A stretch of DNA of 64,000 nt from Russula earlei (Eukaryota; Basidiomycota; Agaricomycetes; Russulales; Russulaceae): positions 1 to 64,000 of the forward strand of contig JAGFNK010000131.1 of assembly GCA_025769875.1 (NCBI GenBank), read 5' to 3'. The position numbers and the translations under genes are program-made. The first letter of the stretch is position 1; each line of letters begins with the position of its first letter. The notes below the pieces were generated by a model. The model worked only from the letters and a program-made list of their open reading frames with translations, was not told the origin of the DNA and ran no database searches. Below are positions 33,657-44,751 of this stretch, one piece after another.

Positions 33657-34632
33657 TGTCATGAACACTCTCAAAGAGTCCATTCCATTAGAGGGACTTT
33701 AATGGGACTTAACAAGGAACATATATGACTATTAACAAGCAAGACAACAGTGCCAAGATTGACTCCAGTTATATCTCACATAACAGTCCATTACACAGGA
33801 TTGAACCCAAGACCCATAGTACAGAAGCCAGCTACAGCCTTCTGTTGAAAGAAGGCTAAGCAATGAGCATTATACACTTACAAGACAATGGTGCCAAGTT
33901 CAGCTCCAAGTCACCTCATACAATAGCCCACTGCCAGGATTGAACCCAGAACCTCTAACCAACAGAACTGAGCACTCTCAGCCACTGAGCTACTCAGCCT
34001 TTACTATAGTAGAGTGGTTCAACCCTTATAATCATGCAACACAAGAAAGGGAAACTTGACCCAGAGACTCCCAAAAGGGAAATTCACATGCCTGGGCCTC
34101 AGGGAGGAGTCAGCAAGATTTACTAACTAGATTAGTAAATCCAAAGTACAGCAAATGAATCATGTGCTTTGCACAAGCACTACACAGTGATCATATGGAC
34201 TCCAAAGACCATTACTCATCACCAAAGGCCTCCTTACTCAGGAGGTTACTAAGCATGACTGAGCATGCTTACCAAGCACTCCTGATACCTTACTCATCCA
34301 GCTATTATGCTTGATAACAAGGTTACAACTTGTTCCTTACTCAGATGTTCTCTTGTAGTATATACAGTAAGTGCTCAATAAAGTATCAGACTGTCTCTAG
34401 GACTGTCCATTTAATTTGTGGCACTCTCTTCATCAAGGGTACTCCTTTAGGACCACCCCCTCCTTGTCTCACTGGCTTCCTCTCTGCACAACTTCTCCAC
34501 ACTGCCAGTAACCATACCCCTCTGGTATTTGTTACTGCTCTGGATTCATCTTCTTGCCCATGCCATCTATTGACTCATCTCCAAGCTTTCCCCTCACTCT
34601 TGAACTGGATTGTTCAACAGTGAGTCTTGACA
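33657..34632 (-). mobile_element. Solo LTR, family A copy 4, with an inserted SINE
   Basis: 976 bp; on the minus strand it starts TGTCAAGACTCACTGTTG at 34632 and ends GTTCATGACA at 33657. The target duplication tttgc is at 33652-33656 and 34633-34637. The outer parts match family A, but its 3' part contains the tRNA-like dimer at 33730-33999 that copies 1-3 lack. Confidence 0.88.
33730..33999 (-). repeat. Dimeric tRNA-derived SINE candidate
   Basis: The first minus-strand unit starts GGCTGAGTAGCTCAGTGGC (A-box-like) at 33999 and has a B-box GGGTTCAATCC at 33947-33937. A second B-box GGGTTCAATCC at 33808-33798 lies 139 nt on, preceded by a shortened tRNA-like head. Both units share a tail ending 'CTTGGCACYRTTGTCTTG'. 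This is the architecture of a dimeric, pol III-type SINE. The anticodon region is too decayed to name the parent tRNA. Confidence 0.65.
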
Positions 34633-34730
34633 TTTGCTATGTTGTGTGGTTTCTCATTTCTGGGTGAGTGTGTTTTATAGTCTTGTTTAGAAACACTCAG
34701 GTCTTGTAATCTGTAGCAATGGTATCATGC

Positions 34731-35073
34731 TCAGTCTGCAGAATCAAGACTAGTATTAAGTAATCTGACCTGTAGCAATAGTATCATGCTAGGTGTGATG
34801 TTAGTGCAAGTGATAACCAAAATGGTATGTGTAACTGACCTCAGTCTGTGGTATCAAGACTGAGGTTTTTGGGGATAAAGATATCATACTTATATACTCC
34901 AGCCAAACAATAAGAGTGTATTATGAGAGGGAATGCCACACAAACTAAGTGTGTGGACAATCTAACTATGTGGTGAGATGCTCAACAATGCCAGTGCCAC
35001 AAAGCAGAATCCAGACTTCCAGGGGTCATGGCAGTGGTGCATTATGTGTCACACTGTGGCTGCAACTCCAACA
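34731..35073 (-). mobile_element. Copia LTR, right copy (CpG-depleted)
   Basis: Same family and orientation as 13148-13497. Its minus-strand start TGTTGGAGTTGCAG is at 35073. CpGs are lost: ccacaaagcagaatccag at 34997-35014 against ccgcaaagcggaatccgg at 13421-13438. An extra 'ctgtagcaatggtatcatgct' copy lies just outside at 34711-34731. If paired with the left LTR this is the 5' LTR of a minus-strand element, but no target duplication links the two outer flanks (cgcgc versus cagaa). Confidence 0.75.
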
Positions 35074-36882
35074 CAGAAAGCAGGGTCCAGGGTAGTTCTG
35101 GTGGCTGGCTCCTGCCAAAGGGAGAACGCGAGCCCTTTGGCTTTGAGATTGAGCCGACCGAGGAAGGGATAAGGGTTCAGGGTTCAGGGAAAAAACCGGT
35201 GCGGATCAGGCGAAAGCGAACGAATAGGGGCATTGCCGAAAGAAAATCCTGATCCTGGGAAGACAAAGCTGATTAGGCTTGTGCCAAGCGAGCGAGAGGC
35301 ACAGCCATCATCAGAACCACGGGCGATCACGGCCCGGCCCCGGTAGGCCATCAACGGCCTCGGCCCCGGCTTCCTTTCATTTCCCCCTTCCCCCTCCCCG
35401 CCCGCCCATGCCGACGGTGGGGGCAGAATTCGGCGTCTCGGGCTCGGCGATCGTTCGCCGTCCGCCCCTCCCATCTCCGCTTGCGGTTGTCCCCACGGGC
35501 TTCAAATGTCAATGTCAACTTTTGTGGGGGGGGGGGGGGGCAAATGGGCGGGCGGGCGATTTGCATGTCTAACCTTACTTTAAGTGCCGCGCTTCACCAG
35601 CTCCCGTTCCCGGATCCGTCACGGACCCGGGGCGGCCATGCTGGCCGACTTGAACCCCCCCCCGTCCCCGATGTATATCATATTATATCTGCTGAAACCT
35701 CCCAACAACTCCCAACAACAACAACTCTCAGAGTTATTACAAAAAAAAAAAAAAAAAAAAAAAAAAAAACATAACAAATAGAAAGAACAAATCAATAAGC
35801 AACTTCAGGTACAGAGCACTTCTCGTTATCCCAGTCATTTTGAAAATGACAACAACAAACAGAGGAAAAAGACAAATCAAATGTTTATCGGATTCTTCGA
35901 ATCTCATGATTGCGTGAGCGTGAGATGATGGCGCAGCGCAGTTCGCTCGCGGCGCGTAATCGTGCCTACGAAGGGTCGTGTCGTGCACGACAAATTCGAT
36001 TTTCCACACACGCGAGCTGAGAGGGCGAGTCGCGCGACCCACTACTACGTAGCAGCGTGGTGACAAATCCTCGTGGGGTCTACTGCTGTGCGATGCGTGC
36101 CTCGTCCCCGTGCGGGCTAATGACTGATTGGCGCGCGCCGCCGAAGGGCCAATCGCGCTTTTGCGCCTCCAGCTGCCAGTGCAGTGGCCCCCTGGGCTCC
36201 CTGCGGCGGAATCCAGCACAGAACACATGGCGGCGGGCGCCTGGCTGCCGAGGCTCACACCACGCGCCATGCCACCGATTTGCGCGCAAAGCCTATACTC
36301 TTTCTGGCATGGCCCGAAAGAAGAATGATCCAGAGAGAGACTCGTGTTCTCTTTCTTCCAAGACGGGGTGGAACACGAGGGGCTGACTGAAAGATAAGCT
36401 AACCCGAACTAATACTTGAACTGCCATGGCTGGCGGTGGCGTGCCTGGCCCCCCTGTCAGTGCCGGTGACAAGTGACCCTGAAGGAACGGTGCCCAATCC
36501 TTCCTTGTCGAGTTATGTAGCCGTTCGCAAAAAGGTATGACAGGGAAAATACGGCACCTCCGTTACATTATAAAATACAAATGCTTGCGTCAGAGAAACA
36601 CGGTGGCAACAAAAAAGTGTGCGATATGAACAAAAAAAAAGATAGTAGGTATCAAGAAGAAGGGATTATGTTCAAGACCGAAAACGTAGTATTCCCTTTT
36701 GGTAAAGACTAGCGGGAGCGGTGTGGTTGGTGGTGGTGGCTGGAGTAAGGGACCAAAAAATGATATATCATCAAACAAATCGGAAATAGAACAAACCGAG
36801 GTGAGGAAAAGATAGGGGCTCGGATTATCGAAATCGAGGGGCGAGTGGAAATAGAGAAGCGCCGTGGCGTTACGGTGCGCGA
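35074..36882. other. Intergenic, no gene seen
   Basis: GC-rich sequence with G/C homopolymers (about 35525-35540) leads to a 29-nt A run at 35741-35769 and then less biased sequence. ORFs on both strands lack any domain or codon-use signal. It should include the terminator of the gene ending at 36883. Confidence 0.5.
35741..35769 (+). repeat. A29 tract
   Basis: Twenty-nine consecutive A, preceded by an (aac)n-like stretch. It could be the poly(A) tail of a retroposed sequence, but no target duplication is obvious. Confidence 0.9.
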
Positions 36883-39800
36883 TCATTCCATGTCGAAGCC
36901 AGCAGCGTCATCATCACCCTCGTCTTCGGTGAAACGCATGTCCAGGCTTCCCAAGTCACCCAGATGCGACTCATGCTCCGGTCGCAAGAACAAGCTGCGC
37001 GGCGAACCGGGTGCGTCGACGTCCGTCGGCGCGCTCACCGTCGTCATCGAAACGCAGCTGCTGCCCGAACGACGCGAGCCCGCGGGCTGCTCCTGCAGCA
37101 ACATCGACATGTTCGGTGGTGGAACCGCGAACACTGAATCGGCGCCACCGCTCGCCCGCCGTGATGGTGCGAACCGTCCGCCCTGATACGTCGCGTTTTC
37201 GTCGTCCGCGTCCCGCATACGTTTCAGGTCCACGACGACCCTACTACCACCGGGACCAGAAGCAGATAGGGGGAGGGTTGGCATCGGCCGCCGCCTCGAC
37301 GTCACCAGTGCTGCGTCCGCGGACGCCTCACGCTCCGTCCAGCCAAGGACGGCACGTGCGGGTGGCTGGAGGTGCGCTGAAGAGTGGGGTGGTGCCACAG
37401 CCGATCCACCGGCGCATTGGTGTGTGCGTAGCTGCACGCGTGCGTCGACAAGTTCGGCCTCGAGGTCCTCGACTCGTTCCTTGAGCCTGCCGTTCTCCGC
37501 ACGGAGGGACTGCGCGTTGTGCTGTGCGTCCGCCAGCGCGGCGAGAAGCGTGCCCGTCTCGGTCGCATGCTTCTCCACCATGGCCTGCAGCACCGCCTGG
37601 TAATTTTTGTGCTGTGGCGACGGCGTCCTCGACTGCGGACGTGACATGGATATCGACGTCGGCGCGGTGGAATCCGCCGAGCGAGTCGTGCGCGGCGCAC
37701 CCGTCGACGTGGATGCCGAGTCATGGCCGGTCGCTTCGGAGTGCGTCATCGCCCTGGACACGCTCCCACTTTGCCACGAACTCGCCGCTGACCCTGCCTC
37801 GGAAGCGGCGAGTCGGCTGGGGGCAAGGGGGCGCTGATCGCGGTCGCCGAGGCTACGCACGCTCCCGAAGCGAGACGCACCGCCGTTGGCGTCACGATCG
37901 AGTAAGCCGGCGGCGGCAAACGCCTTGGCGGTGCGCGGGCCAAGCCATTCCGTGGGACGGGGCGCAGGGGAAGTCGCCCTTTCCGTGTTCCCACCACCGA
38001 CGCTGAAGCTGCGATTACGATTACGTGGAGCGTAGCCTAGGAGCTCGCGCGCAGAAGGGCGTCCCTCGAGGGCCCCATCCTCGCTGGTGCGGGGACGAAT
38101 GAGACGATCTGCGGCGGTGCCAATCGCTGATGAAGCACGAGACGTGGGCGACGGAGAATCTCCACCCCAGGCGCTTGGAAGCGTCGACGAAGATGGCAAC
38201 GCAGAACGCAGAAGACGGGAAGTTGCTGACCCATTCATCCCAAAACGCGCCGGGGTGGCGAGGCGCGAGGGTGCGACCCGGCGAAGGGGTTCCGTATTCG
38301 TGTGTTGTATTGGTGGCGGCGGCGGTTGAAATTCTAAAGGCAAATGCAAGGGCGAGACGGGCGGGCGCCTGAGGTAAAGACTGTCGCTGGAAATTCGACG
38401 GGCGTCGTCTAACGGCAGAGCCGAGTCTGACGGAGCTCGCGCTGCATTCTCTACGTTGCGATCGCCACGGGTCGAGACGGCACGATCGGTGACCGAGCGC
38501 ATGAGACGAGGGACGAATCGGGTAGGCGCCGATCGCGCGAGGCTTGGGTGGGCGTGCGGAGCATTAGCACGAACCGGCGAGGGCTGCGATCTCGCAGACC
38601 CGGTGGCAGAGCTGGGAGAAACGTCGACGGGCGAATGGCCCAAAGGAGACGGTCGAGATTGGGGAGTGACGGCTCGCGAAGGAGGAAAGATCCGCGGAGG
38701 GACGATAGGCTGGGGTTGTTGAGGCGTTAGCGTGGACGCGAACGGGATCTCAGTCTGAAAAATTGGCTGCTTCGCTCTGATGCGGTTCGCGCTGAGCAAC
38801 GCGACAAGATCTGGGTCGAGAGCATCAAGATGAAAGCTTTCTTCGGGCTCCTCGGCAGCATTGGCTTCGAGCATCTCCCGACTCGGAGGGCGACTGTCGG
38901 GAACATCCTCAACGACGACGCCCGAAAGCCACCCGTTCCTGGACGTTTTCTCCTTTAGCGCATGCATGACCTCCTCCTTGAGCTGTGACGTGGACAAGTC
39001 CAGCACGGACGCATCCAGGGCAACGAGCTCATTGATCTGTGGGGAAGGGGGGGGCGCCTCGGGTTTGTTTGAGTGGCCGCTTCCAGAAACGTCGGAAGAT
39101 CGGGATTCGTCCAAAGCGGGGAGATGCTTCGAAAGCCCTGAGAGGTCGGACTCGAGGATCGTTGATAACTCGGTGCTCAGAGGGGGACCCGGATTGAATG
39201 TGACGACCGGGGGGGCTAGATCAGCACAAATATTAAGCTATCATGTGGCGCAAAGTGCTATCATACGTACCCAGTTCCGCGTGCGAAGCCGACGCGGATG
39301 GGAGAGATTGCGCCTGAGCGTCGGCGCTATGGGTGATGTCACGAGTGTGCTCCGTGTTCGCCTTGGAGGAAGTGGGAGGCGAGATGGCTATCACTGCCAC
39401 ATCGATGATATCGTCACCACCCGGACGCGAAAACTGGCCCGAATTCTTGCGTTCAACGGTGATGCTGGTACGTCGACCGGACGCGAATCCGGCGAAGGGG
39501 CTCTTCAGCGATCCGGGAACGGCCGCGTTCGAAGCAAAAGCCGACTTGCCCGATCCACCACCAAAAGGAAGAAAGCTGCGCAGGGCGCGCAGAGAGGGCA
39601 GAGAGGTACCGCCGCCGCCAGACGCCTGCGGTGAAGACGGCGGGTGTGGGAGTTGGGGAGGGTGAACGGCCGCTTGTTGTTGTTGTTGTTGTTGAAGAGA
39701 CTGTTGAGGCAAGGAGGGGCTGCTTCCGGAAGGCGTTCTTTTTGGAGGCACCAGGCCGAGGTGGGGAGCGGACAAAGAGCTGGGGAGGGAGGAGGTGATC

Positions 39801-39964
39801 AGGGTGGGCCCAGGCTTTCGCGCGGATTTTGGAGAAAGGAGAGGAATATAGGACGGCGATTGTGACTGGGACGTCGAGGACTTCATCTGCGCCCGCGAAA
39901 CGGCCGTTTTTGCGCCGCTGGGCGTCGGGGACGGCCCAAGGTGACCAATGGCAGTGACGTCCAT
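36883..39964 (-). CDS. Ser/Pro-rich coiled-coil protein, function unknown
   Basis: Two exons (minus): 39964-39271 and 39215-36883, joined by a 55-nt GT-AG intron in phase, 1008 aa. The start at 39964 is the first Met after a 5' frame lacking conserved character; no better start is seen. Most of the protein is low-complexity Ser/Pro/Arg/Ala. It has a Gln tract (about 39675-39700), an RALRSFLPFGGG-like patch with a GKS (too weak to call a P-loop), an acidic helix ESFHLDALDPDLVALLSANR, and one clear coiled coil at about residues 765-825 (heptads in LRAENGRLKERVEDLEAEL). The C-terminus is acidic (EDEGDDDAAGFDME). The layout suggests a scaffold or cytoskeletal/polarity adaptor, but no family was recognised. 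Confidence 0.75.
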
Positions 39965-42859
39965 GACGCTCAGCTTTAAATTGGCTCTCCGAAAGTGAAA
40001 GATAAAAATAAAGAAAGGCAAGAAAAGCGGATTGATTACGACGTGGGGGCCAAATTTTGTGAAGGCTGCATACCCCACGAGCGGCAGCGGTTGATGGGCG
40101 ACGTCCGAGAGTTGGGTCACCGTGAGGGTATCGGTTCAGCTGGGAGTCGGGTCGGTCCTCTCTCCCGCCCGCGTAGTACCAAAGCGACACGGAGGGTGCC
40201 GACGACTTGGGCCATGCCACGGCGCCAACGCGCCAACCTCTTTCGCACGTCGACTGACTACTCCAAGAAAACGCCGCTTATGAAACTGCGAGGCTGCGGT
40301 CGCGGCGTCCATTGCCGCTCGTAATTTCAAGAACAGCAAGACCGCCGGAGGATATCTCTACGTGCATTCCTACCTCCTTACGACCAAGATACGCTGCCGA
40401 CGATATCGCCCGGCCGGTCAGAAGATCAATCGCCACACCCAGCGATATCGTGAGCAACGACCCGCTCGTCCGGGAAGGCGCCGTTTATCGCTATGCCCAT
40501 TCACCCATTCTGAAATTTCTTCGTCGGGCTTTTGATTTCGTTCCGTGCCCCGCCTCATCGGAGCCCGTTCCTCTCAAGCGAGATTGCAACGCGAACGAAC
40601 CTACACGATCAAAGAAGTTGTCGAGCGAGCGGATCTCCTTCGGTGGTTCCCCTTTTTGAATCGCGAGTTCACCCTGCTCTAGTCTGGTCGCCGGTTCACG
40701 ACACTCAGCAGCACGCACTCCGCACGCGATTCAGCATACTTGCCGATGAGCACATACCCAGCTCGAGCATCCCCAAAAGGGCGCCCTTCCTTTTTTTTTT
40801 TTTTTCTTCTTCTTTGGTTTGGTCGTTGCGAAAACCAATCTAGAAGCCCTGAAGATGCCTCCCACCTCCTCCAACGGCCGATCTTACGCCGCTTCAAATG
40901 CATCGTCCTGAGGGTCGTTTCCTCTTTTGGGGATTGGCAGCGCCTGCGTCCGAACTCCCCGAATCGGCTGCGGCGGAATTCAATGGCAGTTCGGTCACCC
41001 AGCCTGGGACCGGTATGGCTATCCTACCTCAACCAACCTACAGCCCAGTCGACGTGGTTGGGAAAATGTCTGATGCCATCGCTTCGGCCATACCTCTGGT
41101 GTGAGACAGTTCTCGGTTCCAATATCCTTTGCTGATAACCTGAGGGACGCGCCCCGTCGATTCACGTCGAGCATTCGCTTGGGTCATTGTTGCAATTGGT
41201 TGTTCGAGCGTGGCAGGCTTGTCTGGGTCCTGTGCCTTCATGGGACTAGCTAGATCGGATCTGAGGGGCGAGATTATGGGCAACGTGTCAGACCAGACCC
41301 GCAGGCGGGGGACAGCCCCTGCCCCGGACCCCATGCTGCGTTTAGTGTGTTAACCATGCATCGTGACATCGCGTGTACAAGTCACAGTCATGGTGGACGT
41401 GGGCGCGGGCGCGCATACAGTCCCGTCGGTCGGCGGTAGCGGTTTAAGGTGTACAAGTACCTCCATGATTCATCCGTCCGTCCACCGTCCATCCATCCAT
41501 CCATCCATCTCGGCCGGCCGATCCCATCATCGCGACAACTTGCCGCATGCTATTGCTATTACAAAAAAAAATCTAATCCAATAACAGCGCGGTTAGCGAT
41601 TTCGGCTATTCACATCACGGCTCGATCGGTCGCCTCGCGTAATCCGTTTTCCCATTGGCGCATGCCTCGGGTGACTGTTTATTTGCCGGAGCGGGGTGAG
41701 GGGGAAGGGGAAGGGGTGAAGGGGGAGGAGGTGTGAAAAGTTGTTGGAGATGAAATGATGATGGAGATGGAATGAAGAGCGACCTCTTCGCATCACACGG
41801 TTACTACAGCGTATATTTTTTTTCAATCGTGACGAGGACGACCTGTGCATGATAATGATCGCATTCCTGTGTCCATGCCCGTGCCGAGCGAGCACAAGGA
41901 AGCAAGCAAAAGACAAACGCAGTCTGCCTGTTGAGAGCAATGGCGAGGCGCGATCAATATCGCGCGCGCTGCACTTTGCCCCGTCCGTGTCCGTCCAATC
42001 CGTTACGGCGGATGGATAGGGAAGGGGCAAAGCCCTGTTTTGGGTGTGGGCGCGCCCACATCTTTGTCTTTGCCTACAATCCACCCCCCCAAAAAAAAAA
42101 TCTGTCCCCATCTTGTTTCAATTGCCTTCGCAGCTTCCTTCTCTCAGCCGAGCTTACTCTCGATCTTTTTTTTTTTTTTTTCACCCCCCTCTTTGCCCCA
42201 TTCATTTATATCCATCATACCTGCGACCACGTCGGAACATCGGTCGGAGGTTTGTGGTAGGCAAAGGCTGTTACCACCAGCAGCACCTCAATTCCTTGTT
42301 TCCACCGACCACCACGCACCGTTTCAACCCCTGGCGTCGTGTACTCCTAAGAATGCAAACAGGCACGCATAATTGAAATCGGGGGCGGGGGGGGGGGGGC
42401 AGTCAAAGCAGGTGCTGCATCCCGGACACACGCGCAAACACATGGGACACATGGCATGGGATACCGGATGGACGGAGTGGACTTTTATTTACGGTTATGG
42501 TCCACGCTATTTTTATTTTATTTATATCTCCGGCGACTAAAACCGCGCTGGTTTGGTTCATCCACCCCCACCCCCACCCCCGAGCCCAGGACGACGAGAG
42601 AAGAAATGGGCCCCGAGTGGAAGCAGAGAGCGGCGGCGACAGATTGATAATTTGTTGCCGACGGGTGGACGGACGCGATGACGACGGACCGAACGAGAGA
42701 TTGGGGGTGTGGGTGTGGGCGACGGAAAAGGTTTTTTGGATTAACCCAAATTTAAAAATAAAAAATAAAGTGCCGTCCCGGCGTCCCCCGACGCGTGACC
42801 GTTCCGCCGTTTATGATGATGATGATATGCATTTAACCCGGGGGGTACAGCTATGGGTG

Positions 42860-42894
<35 letters not shown>

Positions 42895-43467
42895 GAAAAA
42901 AAAGACAAACTGGACTGATGATTTCACCGGGGGGAAAGGAATACGTTCGTTCTGGCCTTGGGATAATAATTTTGAGATTGCCGCCCATCGCAACAACCCC
43001 CGCCCTCGCCAAACCGCCATTCGTCATCGCCACCGGACGGGCTCCGGCGATTTAGTTTACTGCGCTGTATGGCCAGAATAAGTTACACGCGGAACGTATC
43101 ATTGAGCTCTCTCTCTTTCCCTTCGGTCCAACCAAAGCGTCTGGCTCGCGACTCTTTCGGGCTCGTCGGTCCAATGTGAGCTTAATCCCTTTAGGGCCGA
43201 ACCCTACAGTCATGAGATCTGAATTTGCAACGTCACACCTGCTTATACGCGGCCTGAGACGTATTTCGATATGCGACCACACCCAATAACATGCTCCACA
43301 GCGGATGACATATGCCCGTGTATGTTATATCATTTTCATCAGGGCGTTTTTCGGATCAGGATCATCACCTTCATCATCATCATCATCATCATCATCATTA
43401 ATAGCGAAAGAAATAGCAATAACAAAAATCGGAGGGGTGGGGGGGTACAGACGGCGGCAATAAAGGG
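39965..43467. other. Intergenic, no gene seen; microsatellites
   Basis: It contains (catc)n at about 41485-41508, T-rich tracts near 40789-40806 and 42165-42181, (ATC)11 at 42861-42893 and (TCA)9 at 43371-43398, plus G12 near 42385-42400. Scattered ORFs lack splice-consistent extension or family similarity. It should include the 5' region of the gene at 36883-39964. Confidence 0.45.
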
Positions 43468-44233
43468 TCAGAATTTCCAAACGTCCAGCGTAGCGGCCGC
43501 ACGCTCGAAAGGAAAGTCGCCTCCCCAACGGGACACGGCGTCGGCACTTTCCTTCAAGGCAGCACGTAGATCGGCGACTTTTGCGCGCGCGCTTTCTAGG
43601 TCACCCGCGCGGCCCGAGTCAATCTCCTCTTTTGAGCTTTGTATTGCTTGGCAAATGTCGCCGTCGATAAGAGCGAAGGCCTCCGCGGCCGCGCCGAAAG
43701 GCGTCCATCGGAGACCGAAGGAAGTGCGGATGACGGTGGCCAAGACGCCGAAGCTGGTCAGGCCCATCCCTGCGCCGTACAGGGCCCTCGCGTGCGCCAA
43801 GATGTCGTACAGTCCGGAGGAGGGCGCCGGCTCGGCGCCGTCGTAGTAGAAGAGGATCTGGGGGCGCGGCAGCGGGCTGGCGTTTGCGCTGGTCAGTCGC
43901 GAGCGGGCGGCTTTGGTGAAGGCTTGTGCGGTGCTCGGGGGCATCGACGCGAGGAGTATTCGTACCGTCGCACGGAGGCTGTCGAGGGGAGAAAGAGAGA
44001 GGGAGGGAGGAGGAAGAGGGTTTGAGAGAGGAAATAGGGGGTGGCAGTGGAAGGGGAGAAGACGTACTCGTCTACGCGGGCGTTGGCGATGAACGAGTCG
44101 ACCATGAGATTGCTGTGACGGGAGAGGGTGAGGGTGTGATTCGTCGACGGGGAGAGAGGGGGGAAGCGTACACATGGTTGAGAGAGCGAGAGTCGGGTGA
44201 GCGGTGGAATGCGTCGGATGCGGGAGCGGGCAT
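43468..44233 (-). CDS. 205-aa protein of unknown function
   Basis: Three exons (minus): 44233-44172, 44112-44068, 43978-43468; introns GT-AG of 59 and 89 nt; phases agree. It is an alpha-helical, Ala-rich protein with no signal peptide. Notable segments are SFIANARVDDLRATVRILL near residue 30-48, a central YGAGMGLTSFGVLATVIRTSFGLRW that is moderately hydrophobic but too broken for a confident membrane helix, and a charged helix (KEEIDSGRAGDLESARAKV) before the C-terminus. No known family recognised. It is transcribed divergently from the aldo-keto reductase gene; the 518-bp gap carries a TATA-like element for each. Confidence 0.65.
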
Positions 44234-44310
44234 GATGACGTGAAGGGAAAGCGGCAAAGAGGAGAGGATGACCGGGAACTACGAGAGGGGGAGGAGGAAG
44301 GAGTGGAAGG

Positions 44311-44320
44311 AAATATATAG
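44311..44320 (-). promoter_or_regulatory. TATA-like element of the 205-aa gene
   Basis: The minus strand reads CTATATATTT, about 78 bp upstream of the ATG at 44233. Confidence 0.4.
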
Positions 44321-44694
44321 GGGAGGCTTAATGCTCCGACGAATCGGGAATGAGGATTGTTGGCGGAGCATTGATGGGCACCAAGGCAAGGACCGGGGGT
44401 GGAGATATTTCGTTGGATTCGATTGGGGGAGAGGCAGAGGGACAGGTTGGCAATGTGCTCGAGATCTCTCTCGTCGCCCCGGTCTTTTGATCAACAGGCG
44501 AACGCAGGTTTGAAATGAGCTCCCGGGAACCCGGTTCAAACCAAACCAATCACTTATTATTATTATAAAAATTATTATATTATATTATCAAAATCATCTC
44601 TCCCTCTCCTCCCCCTCCCTCCCGTCCCCTCCGTATTCGTTCGTAGATTCGTGTGCATCTATCTGCTTCGGTCCTCTCTTCATCGTCTCCTCAA

Positions 44695-44700
44695 TATAAA
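44695..44700 (+). promoter_or_regulatory. TATA-like element of the aldo-keto reductase gene
   Basis: tataaa lies 52 bp upstream of the ATG at 44752, in a pyrimidine-rich promoter. Confidence 0.4.
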
Positions 44701-44751
44701 TCCACACCCCCCCGCCAGGCCATGCTCTCCCTACCGTCCCTCCCATCATAG

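Noticed and set aside
34711..34731. Possible tRNA-iMet primer binding site (ggtatcatgc)
   Set aside because: It lies on the wrong strand for the minus-oriented LTR and recurs inside the LTR itself at 34771-34791, so it is probably an internal repeat.
13148..35073. The whole 22 kb as one Copia element with terminal LTRs
   Set aside because: LTR orientation and the RNase H end fit, but the outer flanks share no target duplication and most internal sequence belongs to other elements. It is described as two LTR copies flanking a nested cluster instead.
35737..36270. 177-aa minus-strand ORF ending in poly-Phe
   Set aside because: The Phe run is only the A29 tract read backwards, and the rest has no family features.
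39233..40120. Upstream Met at 40120 for the 1008-aa protein
   Set aside because: The extra 52 residues are hydrophobic and Phe-rich, without a plausible role, and come from a region with UTR-like composition. The Met at 39964 is preferred.
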